A stretch of 48,563 bases of DNA from Massilia sp. Its GTDB lineage: Bacteria > Pseudomonadota > Gammaproteobacteria > Burkholderiales > Burkholderiaceae_D. The stretch spans positions 1 through 48,563 of the forward strand of contig JANYGW010000021.1 in NCBI GenBank assembly GCA_025359245.1, read 5' to 3'. Positions within the stretch are counted from its first letter, which is position 1. Every line of letters starts with the position of its first letter. Positions 11,694-20,340 of the stretch are shown here, piece by piece. The notes beneath the pieces were generated by a model, which was not told where the DNA came from, did not search any database, and was given only the letters and a program-made list of their open reading frames with translations. The position numbers were made by a program, and so were the translations under genes.

Positions 11694-13115
11694 TTACAGC
11701 CAGCCCTTGACGATCATTTCCTTGGCCACGAATTTGGCGATCAGCGTGTTTTCGTACGGCGTCGGCATGGTGTCGTCGGCAAACATGAAGTGGCTGACAT
11801 CGCCCTTGATCAGGTTCGTGCCATTGCACACCAGCGCCGTCGTGCCGAGCGCGTTGGGGCCGCAGGCCGGGGTCGACGTGTTGCTCAGGCCGTAAATCGC
11901 CGGATTAATGACCTGGTCGTGGCTGGTGGACCACAGGTCGACGTAGACGATCTTGGCGTCGCCCGTGATGCCAGCGAGCAGCTGCGCATTGAAGGTGCTG
12001 ACCATGGTGTTGATCAGGGCCTGGGTGTTGGCATCCTGCGCCTTGCCGGCCGGCGAACCGCCCAGGTCGGGCAGGTTGTTGACCACCACGTAATTGGCGC
12101 CCTTGGCCACGATCTGGGCCTTGACGATGCCAGCCAGCTCGGCGCCGGCAGTGCCCATCGCGGTCACCAGTACTGGCGCCTGGGCGGCGGCATAGGCGGC
12201 GCCGGCAGCGGCGCCCGCCGTTGCACCGGCGGCAGCGCCGGCCGTGGCGGCGGTGTTTTGCGCCACCACCACCATCGGACCGTAGACGGCAGGCTGGGCG
12301 ACCGCCGCGTTGCCTGGCTGGATAGCGGCCGCGCCGACCGCCACGCCAACAATGGTCGCGCTGGTGCTGCCCGGGCGCGCCGCTTCGGCGCCGGCTGCCG
12401 CGCCAATGGCCGCTGCCGCGGTCTGCGGATTGGTGGCGCCCTGTGCCAGCAGGCCGACCAGGGTTTGCACGAAGGTCAGGTTGCCGACCCGTGCGCCTTC
12501 GGCCGCACCGGCAGCTTGTCCGGCAGCGGTCGCGCCCGCCTTCATCTGGCCCAGCAGCATCAGCGCATCGTTGCCGCCGACGGTGACGAACACCACTTCG
12601 GTGCCGCTGAATTTGCCGCCGTTGCGGCTCAGGTGCAGATTAATCTGGCTCAGCACAGGCATCGTCAGCAGGCCGAGCGCGGAGCCGGTCAGCTTGTTTT
12701 CAGGGCCGACCGGATTGCTCACGCGGGCGCCGCCCTGGGCATAGCTGGTGCAGCTCAGGTTGTTGACGACGGGGACCGAGAAGCCCTTGGTCGGGTCGCC
12801 TTCGAGGCCGGTCTGGGCCGCGCACGGCGCCGCCAGGCCTAACTGGGTGGCCATCACTTCGGTCCAGTTCTTGCCCGTCAGCGCAGGATTGACGGCCGTA
12901 TTGTCGCCGTTGATGGTGAACTTGCCGCCGCCGGCGGCCTTGATGGTGCCGACGTTGTAGGTGCCGACGTCCGACAGGCTGTCGCCGAACGACACCATGG
13001 CCGAAAATTGGGTCTTGAGCGCTTGCTCGCTGGCGCTGGTGCCGTTGCTGCCGCCGCCGCAGGCAGCCAGGGCGGCTGCCGCCAGCACTGCCAGCACGAA
13101 ATTAGTTTGACGCAT
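11694..13115 (-). CDS. SGNH/GDSL-family lipoprotein, catalytic His replaced
   Basis: Protein of 473 residues with a lipoprotein signal (ALAAC, lipid Cys19), then SGNH block I FGDSLSDVGTY (Ser46), block II Gly in SYAQGGAR, and block III GGND (Asn182). An Ala/Gly-rich low-complexity insertion of roughly 130 residues (about 188-320) separates block III from the LPDLG segment. Block V should be DxxHP; here it reads ADDTMPTPY, with Met450 where the paralogue downstream has His. Ser, Gly, Asn and the block V Asp are retained, so this copy may have lost or changed esterase activity. It is a tandem paralogue of the neighbouring gene with the same N-terminus (MRQTNF) and the same AGGAGACACA leader. 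The substrate is unknown. Confidence 0.88.
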   Translation of the reverse strand: MRQTNFVLAVLAAAALAACGGGSNGTSASEQALKTQFSAMVSFGDSLSDVGTYNVGTIKAAGGGKFTINGDNTAVNPALTGKNWTEVMATQLGLAAPCAAQTGLEGDPTKGFSVPVVNNLSCTSYAQGGARVSNPVGPENKLTGSALGLLTMPVLSQINLHLSRNGGKFSGTEVVFVTVGGNDALMLLGQMKAGATAAGQAAGAAEGARVGNLTFVQTLVGLLAQGATNPQTAAAAIGAAAGAEAARPGSTSATIVGVAVGAAAIQPGNAAVAQPAVYGPMVVVAQNTAATAGAAAGATAGAAAGAAYAAAQAPVLVTAMGTAGAELAGIVKAQIVAKGANYVVVNNLPDLGGSPAGKAQDANTQALINTMVSTFNAQLLAGITGDAKIVYVDLWSTSHDQVINPAIYGLSNTSTPACGPNALGTTALVCNGTNLIKGDVSHFMFADDTMPTPYENTLIAKFVAKEMIVKGWL

Positions 13116-13281
13116 TGTGTCTCCTGATGATGACTATTTTTGATGAATGAATGCAGACCGGTTCGACTACTCCGACTGCCAGACTAATTGCGGGCACTGC
13201 TCTCGTCTTGCGCTTTCATGACAATGTACTTGCTGAAAGATGCCAGTGTGCAGCAGTGCGCGATTCGATGGCGCGTGCATG

Positions 13282-13317
13282 AAAAAATGCCGCTCAGCCT
13301 GGGGCCGAGCGGCATTT
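13282..13317 (-). terminator. Terminator between the two SGNH lipoprotein genes
   Basis: An 11-bp perfect stem (AAATGCCGCTC at 13285-13295 with its complement at 13307-13317) with an 11-nt loop. The A-run at 13282-13287 becomes a U-run in the minus-strand transcript. It ends the upstream paralogue, so the second copy needs its own promoter. Confidence 0.88.
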
Positions 13318-13356
13318 CTGCCCGGCGCGTGGCGCGCCGGGAAAGGTCGGTCGGGC

Positions 13357-14760
13357 TTACAGCCAGCCGCGCGCGATCAGCGAATCGGCCACCATCTTGG
13401 CGATCAGGGTCTGGCCATATGGCGCAGGGTGCACATCGTCGGCGAACAGATAATGGCTGACATCGCCGGCGATGACGTTACCGCCGACACCCGCTTTGCA
13501 CACCAGCGACGTGGTGCCCAGTGCGTTGGGACCGCAGGCTGGCGTGGTCGCGTTCGAGATGCCGTACGCTGCTGGGTTCAGCACCTGGTTCTGGCTGGCG
13601 GTGAAGACGTCGACGAACAGGATCTTGTCGTCCAGGCCATCGATGCCGACGCGCAGCGCAATGTTGAAGCCCGACACCATGCCGGCGATCAGTTGCTGGC
13701 TCGATGCCGACTGCGACTTGCCCGAAGGCGAGCTGCCCAGATCTGGCAGGTTCAGCAGCACGACGTGGGTCGCGCCCTTGCCGATAATCTGGGTACGGAT
13801 CAGGGCAGCCAGATCGGCGCCGGCCTGGGCCATCACCGGTACCAGTGCAGGACCGTTGGCGGCGCCATAGGCGGCACCGGCGGCGGCACCGGCGGCAGCG
13901 CCAGCGGCATTGGCGGCGGTGGTGGCCGCAGCAACCATCGGGCCATACACGGCAGGGTTACCGACAGCCAGGTTGCCCGGCTGCGCAGCGGCGGTGCCGA
14001 CGCCGACCTGGACGATGGTGGTGCTGGTGCTGCCCGCGCGCGCCGCTTCGGTGGCCATCGCAGTGGCGATGGCGGTCTTGGCGGTGGCCGGGTTGGTGGC
14101 GCCCGATGCCAGCGAGGTCGACAGCGTATCGATCAGGGCTGCGCCGCCCGCTTTGGCGCCTGCGGCATTGCCGGCCGCCGTGGCGGCAGCGGTCAGTTGA
14201 CCGAGCAATGCCAGCGCGTCGTTACCGCCAGCCAATACGTAGACGATGTCGGTCGACTTGAACAGGCCACCGGCCCGTTGCAGGTGATCGGCAACTTGCT
14301 GCACCAGTGGATAAGTCAGTTGGCCGATGGCGGCGCCAGTCAACTTGTTGCCGGGACCGACAGGATTGGTCACGCGCGAACCGCCCTGGGCATAGCCGGT
14401 GCAAGTGAGGTTTTTCACAACAGGCACCGCGAAGCCTTGGGCGGCAACACCGTCCAGGCCAGTCACGGCGGCGCAAGGTGCGGCCAGGCCCATCTGGGCG
14501 GCCATCAGCTCGGTCCAGTTCTTGCCGTGCAGTGCAGGGTTGATGGCGATGTTGTTGCCGTTGATCGTGTACTTGCCGCCGCCCAGGGCCGCGACCGTGC
14601 CGACCGCATAGGTGCCGACGTCGGACAGGCTGTCGCCAAACGAGATCTGCGCAGCGAACACTGGCTTGGCCGGCGCTGCGCTGTTATTCGAATCGCTGCC
14701 GCCGCAAGCGGTGAGAGCGGCTGCCGCCAGTAAAGCCAGCGCAAAATTGGTTTGACGCAT
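13357..14760 (-). CDS. SGNH/GDSL-family lipoprotein, complete catalytic set
   Basis: Protein of 467 residues with lipobox ALTAC (Cys19), block I FGDSLSDVGTY (Ser44), block II YAQGGSR, block III GGNDAL, and block V ADDVHPAPY with Asp441 and His444. All residues expected for an SGNH esterase or lipase are therefore present. The same Ala/Gly-rich insertion seen in its paralogue lies between GGND and LPDLG. Two possible disulfides are suggested by paired Cys (CAAVTG.../LTCTGYAQGG and PACGPNALG/LVCKAG). Lipidation should anchor it in the periplasm or outer membrane. AGGAGACACA precedes the ATG. It probably hydrolyses a lipid or polymer ester; the polymer is unknown. Confidence 0.9.
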   Translation of the reverse strand: MRQTNFALALLAAAALTACGGSDSNNSAAPAKPVFAAQISFGDSLSDVGTYAVGTVAALGGGKYTINGNNIAINPALHGKNWTELMAAQMGLAAPCAAVTGLDGVAAQGFAVPVVKNLTCTGYAQGGSRVTNPVGPGNKLTGAAIGQLTYPLVQQVADHLQRAGGLFKSTDIVYVLAGGNDALALLGQLTAAATAAGNAAGAKAGGAALIDTLSTSLASGATNPATAKTAIATAMATEAARAGSTSTTIVQVGVGTAAAQPGNLAVGNPAVYGPMVAAATTAANAAGAAAGAAAGAAYGAANGPALVPVMAQAGADLAALIRTQIIGKGATHVVLLNLPDLGSSPSGKSQSASSQQLIAGMVSGFNIALRVGIDGLDDKILFVDVFTASQNQVLNPAAYGISNATTPACGPNALGTTSLVCKAGVGGNVIAGDVSHYLFADDVHPAPYGQTLIAKMVADSLIARGWL

Positions 14761-14956
14761 TGTGTCTCCTAGATAAACATTTTATTGGTGTAAAACGAAC
14801 GCGCGTGCTATTCGCAACCCAGCTAATATGCCAGTCTTCCCCATTCTTGTATAGGAATAAACAGGACCGGTTGTCGGTTAGATGCAACACCCGAAAAGCC
14901 TGATTGCGTGAGCCGGAATGTTGTGGATTATAGCAACGCACATGCCGCAGGGACAA

Positions 14957-15988
14957 TTAACCGGCGTGCTTATTCAGCAGTCCGTGCACAATACCAACAG
15001 AACCGTGGGCCGCGCGCCGCAAACGGTCGTTCACCCCCCGCCATGGCCCGCCCTGCGGCGGCGCTTCCACCAGGATCAGGTCGGCTGCGCTGCCGTCCAT
15101 GGCCCGCAGCGCCGCATACAACGCGTGGGCAAAACCCTCCGGCGAGGCCGGCAGCCGCAGCGTGGCATGGGCGCCAGGCAAGTCAGAATAATGGATCAGC
15201 GCGACTTTCCTGCCGGCCGCGGCCATCTGGGCCAGGGTCGCGGCCAGTACCGCGGTCGGCTGCATCGCCACCGGCGTGTGCGGCGCGTAATGCGAGGCCA
15301 GCGTGCCCGACGCGCGCGGCGCGGCAGCGTCCGGCGCGGCCGGCAAGCGGTCGATCACGGCGGCAATCGCTTCGGCGCTGATGTGGCCAGGACGCAACAG
15401 TACCGGGCCGTGGCTGTCCAGGCGCGACAGGTCGACGATGGTCGATTCGATCCCGACCTGGCTCTGGCCGCCGTCGAGCACCAGCGCGAGCGTGCCGTCG
15501 GCGCCGAATTCGTCGCGCACGTGCGCGGCCGTGGTCGGGCTGACATTGCCGAACTTGTTGGCCGACGGCGCGGCCACGCCGCCCTTGCCGCCTTTGAAGG
15601 CTTGCAGCAGGGCGATCGCGACCGGATGCGACGGGCAGCGCAGGCCGACCGTGTCCTGGCCGCCGGAGACGGCGTCGGGAATATGCAAGGCGCGCTTGAG
15701 TATCATCGTCAGCGGGCCGGGCCAGAAGGCGGCGGCCAGCTGCCGCGCTTCGGCGGGAATCTCGCTGGCCCAGTAAGCCAGGTCGGCGTCCGGCGCCAGG
15801 TGCACGATCACCGGATGGTCTTGCGGGCGGCCCTTGGCCGCGTAGATGCGCGCGACCGCGGCCGGATTCTCGGCGTCGGCGCCCAGGCCGTACACCGTTT
15901 CGGTCGGGAACGCCACCAGCTGGCCTTGCGCGAGCAAGCGTGCGGCCTCGGCGATGGCGGCCAGCCCGGGTGCGCCGTCCGGCGTCAT
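14957..15988 (-). CDS. L-threonylcarbamoyladenylate synthase (Sua5 type)
   Basis: Protein of 343 residues that makes threonylcarbamoyl-AMP from threonine, bicarbonate and ATP, the first step of the t6A37 tRNA modification. The YrdC-like domain starts with AFPTETVYGLGADA and contains KGRPQDHPVIVH, WPGPLTMIL, the LRCPSHPVA segment and APSANKFGNVSPT. A C-terminal Sua5 domain follows (from SGTLASHYAPHTP), so this is the long Sua5 form rather than the short TsaC form. The ATG lies 2 bp after the purK stop (TGAGCATG), showing translational coupling. The frame is open further upstream, inside purK, but that is a shadow. Confidence 0.94.
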   Translation of the reverse strand: MTPDGAPGLAAIAEAARLLAQGQLVAFPTETVYGLGADAENPAAVARIYAAKGRPQDHPVIVHLAPDADLAYWASEIPAEARQLAAAFWPGPLTMILKRALHIPDAVSGGQDTVGLRCPSHPVAIALLQAFKGGKGGVAAPSANKFGNVSPTTAAHVRDEFGADGTLALVLDGGQSQVGIESTIVDLSRLDSHGPVLLRPGHISAEAIAAVIDRLPAAPDAAAPRASGTLASHYAPHTPVAMQPTAVLAATLAQMAAAGRKVALIHYSDLPGAHATLRLPASPEGFAHALYAALRAMDGSAADLILVEAPPQGGPWRGVNDRLRRAAHGSVGIVHGLLNKHAG

Positions 15989-15990
15989 GC

Positions 15991-17172
15991 TCACGCCGCG
16001 ATGCCGAGGATGGCGCAAGCGGCCGCCAGCTGCGCCTGGGCCAGCGCCAGGGTGGGCGCGACGAAAGTCACATGACCCATCTTGCGGCCGCGCCGCGCCT
16101 GCTCCTTGCCGTACAGGTGCAAACAGGCGCCCGGCAAGGCCAGCAGCTCGGCCCAGGCCGGCTCGCGCTGGGTGGTGGCATCGGCCGCGAACCAGAGGTC
16201 GCCCAGAATATTGAGCATCACGGCGGCCGAATGCTGGCGCACCTCGCCCAGCGGCAAGCGCGCCATGGCGCGTACCTGCTGCGCGAACTGGCTGGTCACG
16301 CACGCATCCATCGTGTAGTGGCCGCTGTTGTGCGGACGCGGCGCCATTTCATTGACGATCAGCGAACCGTCGGTCAGCACGAAAAATTCGATGCACAGCA
16401 CGCCCACGTAAGCGAGCTCTTCCACGATGACGCGGGCCGCCTGCTGGGCCCTGGCGGCGCAGTCGGGCGACACGTTCGGGCCCGGCACGGTGGTGGTAAA
16501 CAAGACGCCGTCGCGGTGCACGTTTTCGGCGATCGGATAGACCACCGAGGCGCCATCAAAGCCGCGCGCGGTCAGCACCGACACTTCGTAGGCCAGCGGC
16601 AGCATTTTCTCGAGCAGACAGGTGACGCCGCCCATGGCGCCAAACGCCGCGCGCACGTCGTCGCGCGTGCGCACCACGGCCTGGCCCTTGCCGTCGTAAC
16701 CCATGCGCACCGTCTTCAGGATGCCTGGCAGCAGCAGCTCGTCGATGGCGTCGATGTCGGCGTCCGTGGCGATGGTCTTGTGCGGCGCCGGTGGCACCCC
16801 CGAGCGCGCCGCGCAGCCGGCCAGGAAGCGCTTCTCGGCGATGCGGTCCTGGGCGATCGCCACGCAGGATGCGCCTGGCGCCACGAAGGCATGGGTGGCC
16901 AGCAGCGCCAGGCTGTCGGCCGGCACGTTTTCAAATTCGGTGGTGACCGCCACGCACGATTGCCCGAGCTGGGCCAGGGCCAGTGCGTCGCTGTAGCCGG
17001 CCGCGATCAGGCTGTCGGCGGCTTGCCCTGCAGGACTGTCGGGCGCCGCTTCCAGCACGGCCACCTTGTAGCCCATGGCCTGGGCCGCGTGCACGAACAT
17101 GCGGCCCAGCTGGCCGCCGCCCATCACGCCGAGCCGCGCAGGCGGCAGGAAAGGAGCGTGCGGCATCGTCAT
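15991..17172 (-). CDS. purK: N5-carboxyaminoimidazole ribonucleotide synthase
   Basis: Enzyme of 393 residues converting AIR, ATP and bicarbonate to N5-CAIR in purine synthesis. The N-terminal nucleotide-binding region begins with [12 protein letters not shown], the ATP-grasp domain includes DGKGQAVVR, and the C-terminal part has [16 protein letters not shown], a PurK hallmark. The ATG overlaps the purE stop by four bases (ATGA); a second ATG two codons later is an alternative. Working together with class I PurE is the expected bacterial arrangement. Confidence 0.97.
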   Translation of the reverse strand: MTMPHAPFLPPARLGVMGGGQLGRMFVHAAQAMGYKVAVLEAAPDSPAGQAADSLIAAGYSDALALAQLGQSCVAVTTEFENVPADSLALLATHAFVAPGASCVAIAQDRIAEKRFLAGCAARSGVPPAPHKTIATDADIDAIDELLLPGILKTVRMGYDGKGQAVVRTRDDVRAAFGAMGGVTCLLEKMLPLAYEVSVLTARGFDGASVVYPIAENVHRDGVLFTTTVPGPNVSPDCAARAQQAARVIVEELAYVGVLCIEFFVLTDGSLIVNEMAPRPHNSGHYTMDACVTSQFAQQVRAMARLPLGEVRQHSAAVMLNILGDLWFAADATTQREPAWAELLALPGACLHLYGKEQARRGRKMGHVTFVAPTLALAQAQLAAACAILGIAA

Positions 17173-17672
17173 ACTGGCAGCGTCATGGCCTTGGCAGCGG
17201 CAGTTTGCTGCAGGCGAAATTGCTGGAGTTTCTCGGCCAGGGCGGCGTCGGTGCAGGCGATCATCGCGATCGCGGCCAGCGCGGCGTTGGCCGCACCGGC
17301 TTCACCGATGGCGAACGTGGCCACCGGTATGCCCTTGGGCATCTGCACGATCGACAGCAGCGAATCCTTGCCCGACAAGTAGCGCGACGGGACCGGCACG
17401 CCCAGCACCGGCACGATGGTCTTGGCGGCGATCATGCCTGGCAGGTGGGCCGCGCCGCCGGCGCCGGCGATGATGGCGCGCAGGCCGCGCTCACGCGCGC
17501 TTTCTGCATAGGCGAACATCTCGTCGGGCATGCGGTGCGCCGAGACGACCTGGGCTTCGAACGGGACGCCGAAATCCTTGAGCATGTTGACGGCGTGCTG
17601 CATGACGTCCCAGTCGGACGACGAACCCATGACGATGCCCACCAGGGGCGCCGTTGCTGCGGTGGCGCTCAT
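17169..17672 (-). CDS. purE: N5-carboxyaminoimidazole ribonucleotide mutase (class I)
   Basis: Protein of 167 residues that converts N5-CAIR to [35 protein letters not shown] and [31 protein letters not shown] are all family signatures; the SSSDW motif marks class I, which needs PurK. Its start is 2 bp from the purC stop and its stop overlaps purK. The unit purC-purE-purK-Sua5 is tightly packed and should be one operon. Confidence 0.97.
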   Translation of the reverse strand: MSATAATAPLVGIVMGSSSDWDVMQHAVNMLKDFGVPFEAQVVSAHRMPDEMFAYAESARERGLRAIIAGAGGAAHLPGMIAAKTIVPVLGVPVPSRYLSGKDSLLSIVQMPKGIPVATFAIGEAGAANAALAAIAMIACTDAALAEKLQQFRLQQTAAAKAMTLPV

Positions 17673-17674
17673 GC

Positions 17675-18571
17675 TCAGGCCTTCACGGTGGTGCCGGTCA
17701 GGCGCTCGAGCGCCTCGACGTACTTGGCGCGCGTTTTGGCGATTACCTCGTCCGGCACGGCCGGCGCTGGCGCGGCCTTGTTCCAGTCGGTCAGGGTCTC
17801 GAGGTAGTCGCGCACGAACTGCTTGTCGTACGACGGCGGCGACATGCCGACCTGGTAGCTCGACATCGGCCAGAAGCGCGACGAGTCGGGGGTGAGGATT
17901 TCATCGATCAGGTGCACGGTGCCCTGCTCGTCGAGGCCGAATTCGAACTTGGTGTCGGCGATGATGATGCCGCGCGTGGCCGCGTATTCGGCAGCGGCCG
18001 TGTACAGCGCGATCGCGTAGTCGCGCACCTGGCGCGCGATGTCGGCGCCGACGATCTGCTCGGCCTGCTCGAACGAGATGTTTTCATCGTGCGCGCCGGC
18101 CGGGGCCTTGGTCGACGGCGTAAACAGCACCTGCGGCAGCTTCTGCGCTTCCTGCAGGCCGGCCGGCAAATCGATGCCGCACACCTTGCCCGTCTTCTGG
18201 TAATCCTTCCATCCGGAACCGATCAGGTAGCCGCGCACGATCGCTTCGATCCCCAGCGGCGTCATTTTCTTGACCACGATGGCGCGCCCGTCGACCTGAG
18301 CGCGCTCCTCCGGCGCCACCAGCGAGACCGGATCGATGCCGGTATCGTGGTTGGGCATCAGGTCCTTGTATTTGGCGAACCAGAAGTTGGACATGGCCGT
18401 CAGAATCTTGCCCTTTTCCGGGATAGGCTCGTTCAGGATGACGTCGAAAGCGGACAGGCGGTCGGTCTGGATGACCAGCAGCTTGTCGTCGCCGACGGCG
18501 TAAATGTCGCGCACTTTTCCGCGGTGCAGGAAAGGCAGGGACTTCAGGTTTGTTTCGAGAACGCCAGACAT
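17675..18571 (-). CDS. purC: Phosphoribosylaminoimidazole-succinocarboxamide synthase
   Basis: SAICAR synthase of 298 residues; joins CAIR and aspartate with ATP. Features: [29 protein letters not shown] N-terminus (GKVRD nucleotide loop), [17 protein letters not shown], and [10 protein letters not shown] followed by [15 protein letters not shown] 18571 has AAGGAA seven bases upstream; the open frame continues to 18634 without family similarity. The length fits the eukaryote-like longer form common in beta-proteobacteria. It is preceded 16 bp upstream by a GFA-domain gene on the same strand. Confidence 0.97.
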   Translation of the reverse strand: MSGVLETNLKSLPFLHRGKVRDIYAVGDDKLLVIQTDRLSAFDVILNEPIPEKGKILTAMSNFWFAKYKDLMPNHDTGIDPVSLVAPEERAQVDGRAIVVKKMTPLGIEAIVRGYLIGSGWKDYQKTGKVCGIDLPAGLQEAQKLPQVLFTPSTKAPAGAHDENISFEQAEQIVGADIARQVRDYAIALYTAAAEYAATRGIIIADTKFEFGLDEQGTVHLIDEILTPDSSRFWPMSSYQVGMSPPSYDKQFVRDYLETLTDWNKAAPAPAVPDEVIAKTRAKYVEALERLTGTTVKA

Positions 18572-18587
18572 GTGATTCCTTGAGGTG

Positions 18588-18947
18588 TTAGGGCAGCCAG
18601 CCCGGTTTGCTTTCGAGATGCAGGTCGTGCACAACCTGGCCTTCGTAGGGTGTGTCGAAGGTGCCCAGGGTGACCGCGATACGGTCGCGCTGGATCACCG
18701 ACTGCCAGGTCAGGTTCGAACCGCACACCTTGCAGAACGCGCGCTCAACGCCGGCCGATGATGCATAGCGGGTAATTGCGTCCGTGCCCTGCACCCATTG
18801 CAGGGCACTGGCCGCCACGTTGGCATAGGGACCGAAGGCCGCACCATGTTGCTTTTGGCACATTTTACACCAGCATTTGCTGGTGCGATCGACCTGGCCA
18901 TGGATCTCGTAGCGTACTGCGCCACAGAGGCAGCTGCCTGTATACAT
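18588..18947 (-). CDS. GFA/CENP-V-type zinc-binding protein
   Basis: Small protein of 119 residues of the GFA (glutathione-dependent formaldehyde-activating) fold. The zinc ligands are visible as CLCGAVRYE at the N-terminus, [15 protein letters not shown] in the middle and CKVCGSNL near residue 90, followed by the typical VTLGTFD segment. The family name reflects one early member; most members have no proven activity. No clear Shine-Dalgarno precedes the ATG. The leader contains a 12-bp near-tandem repeat (GGTAAATGCGAT / GGTAAATGCGGT on the plus strand). It sits between fba and purC in the same direction, so it may be the first gene of the pur unit. Confidence 0.9.
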   Translation of the reverse strand: MYTGSCLCGAVRYEIHGQVDRTSKCWCKMCQKQHGAAFGPYANVAASALQWVQGTDAITRYASSAGVERAFCKVCGSNLTWQSVIQRDRIAVTLGTFDTPYEGQVVHDLHLESKPGWLP

Positions 18948-18974
18948 GGTAAATGCGATGGTAAATGCGGTGGT

Positions 18975-18996
18975 AAAAACGCGCCCGAAGGCGCGT
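18975..18996 (-). terminator. Terminator of fba
   Basis: Stem ACGCGCC/GGCGCGT with tetraloop CGAA, preceded on the plus strand by AAAAA, which gives a U-run in the minus transcript. It lies 12 bp downstream of the fba stop and separates fba from the GFA-pur unit. Confidence 0.9.
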
Positions 18997-19007
18997 GCTT
19001 GTGCCGA

Positions 19008-20072
19008 TTACTTGACGATTTGCGACAGCTCGCCCTTGACGTAGCGCTCAGCCATTTTTTCCAGCGTGATCGGCTTGATCTTGCCGGCCTGGCCTTCGCA
19101 GCCGAACGACAGGAAACGCGCCTTGCAGATATCCATCGCCGCTTCGCGCGCCGGCTTCAGGAAGTCGCGCGGATCGAATTTGCCCGGATTCTGGAACAGG
19201 TACTTGCGCACGGCAGCCGTCATCGCCAGGCGGATATCGGTGTCGATGTTGATCTTGCGAACGCCGTGGCGGATGCCTTCCTGGACTTCTTCGACCGGCA
19301 CGCCATAGGTTTCCTTCATGTCGCCGCCGAATTCGCGGATGATGGCCAGCAGTTCCTGCGGCACTGCCGACGAACCGTGCATCACCAGGTGGGTGTTCGG
19401 GATGCGCGCGTGGATTTCCTTGATGCGGTCGATCGCCAGGATGTCGCCGGTTGGCTTGCGGGTGAACTTGTAGGCGCCGTGCGAGGTGCCGATGGCGATC
19501 GCCAGCGCGTCGCACTGGGTGCGCTGGACGAAGTCGGCGGCCTGGGCGACGTCGGTCAGCAGCTGCTCGCGCGTCATCGTGCCTTCGGCGCCGTGGCCGT
19601 CTTCCTTGTCGCCCTTCATCGTCTCGAGCGAACCGAGCACGCCCAGTTCGGCTTCGACGGTGACGCCGATCGCGTGCGAGAACTTGACCACTTCGCGCGA
19701 CACTTCCACGTTGTACTCGTACGAGGCGACGCTCTTGCCGTCCGCTTCGAGCGAGCCGTCCATCATCACCGAAGTGAAGCCGGAGCGGATCGCGGTCATG
19801 CACACCGCCGGCGACTGGCCGTGGTCCTGGTGCATGACGACCGGGATGTGCGGATAGGCTTCGACTGCCGCTTCGATCAGGTGGCGCAGGAACGCTTCGC
19901 CGGCGTACTTGCGGGCGCCCGCGGACGCTTGCATGATGACCGGCGAATTGACCGCGTCGGCGGCAGCCATGATGGCCTGCACCTGTTCGAGGTTGTTGAC
20001 GTTAAACGCAGGCAGGCCATAACCGTTTTCGGCGGCATGGTCCAGCAGTTGACGCATGGATACGAGGGACAT
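19008..20072 (-). CDS. fba: Class II fructose-bisphosphate aldolase
   Basis: Zinc-dependent aldolase of 354 residues of the Calvin-cycle-like subtype usual in beta-proteobacteria; it interconverts fructose 1,6-bisphosphate with DHAP and glyceraldehyde 3-phosphate. It begins [30 protein letters not shown]. Further signatures are [10 protein letters not shown] (Asp/His metal site), [32 protein letters not shown] and [16 protein letters not shown] 20072 has GGAG upstream. The frame upstream of it is open only because it crosses a palindromic repeat. It is third in the glycolytic row pgk-pyk-fba. Confidence 0.97.
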   Translation of the reverse strand: MSLVSMRQLLDHAAENGYGLPAFNVNNLEQVQAIMAAADAVNSPVIMQASAGARKYAGEAFLRHLIEAAVEAYPHIPVVMHQDHGQSPAVCMTAIRSGFTSVMMDGSLEADGKSVASYEYNVEVSREVVKFSHAIGVTVEAELGVLGSLETMKGDKEDGHGAEGTMTREQLLTDVAQAADFVQRTQCDALAIAIGTSHGAYKFTRKPTGDILAIDRIKEIHARIPNTHLVMHGSSAVPQELLAIIREFGGDMKETYGVPVEEVQEGIRHGVRKINIDTDIRLAMTAAVRKYLFQNPGKFDPRDFLKPAREAAMDICKARFLSFGCEGQAGKIKPITLEKMAERYVKGELSQIVK

Positions 20073-20181
20073 GGTAAAACTCCAAACAATAAGAAACTGG
20101 TTGTGTTGCCGGAACGCGCGGGATAGCGCGCAGCTGTTACAGCAAACACAGCTGGCGCGGGATAGGCGCCGGCTGCCGCCC

Positions 20182-20288
20182 GTCGTCCTCGCGAAAGCGG
20201 GGACCCATAGCACCTGTGAACAATCCGGTGCATGCACTCGCCGGCAAAATGCGATGGTGCTATGGATCCCCGCCTGCGCGGGGACGAC
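20182..20288. repeat. Dispersed palindromic repeat, two-unit copy A
   Basis: Two 33-bp arms in inverted orientation (20182-20214 and 20256-20288), differing at five positions and separated by 41 bp. Each arm holds a small hairpin of the type GTCCTCGC-GAAA-GCGGGGAC. The inner arm ends (ATAGCACC / GGTGCTAT) are complementary to each other but differ from those of the copy at 45446. Upstream (20116-20165) an 11-bp direct repeat GCGCGGGATAG flanks a CAGCTGT/ACAGCTG hairpin. Together these fill the pyk-fba gap. Confidence 0.9.
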
Positions 20289-20340
20289 GTGCTAATTAAT
20301 CGGTGCTAAATACTGAACTAAGAAATACGTCTAACGCTAT

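Noticed and set aside
12170..14160. GCC/GGC-rich repetitive stretches that at first look like a tandem repeat array
   Set aside because: They are in-frame Ala/Gly codons inside the two SGNH lipoprotein genes, not a non-coding array; no CRISPR-type spacing.
18946..18971. Near-tandem 12-bp repeat before the GFA gene
   Set aside because: Only two imperfect units; too short to call an iteron or operator array.
20073..20237. In-frame extension upstream of the fructose-bisphosphate aldolase
   Set aside because: It encodes the PAFARTT-type peptide that comes from reading the palindromic repeat; the family start is at 20072.
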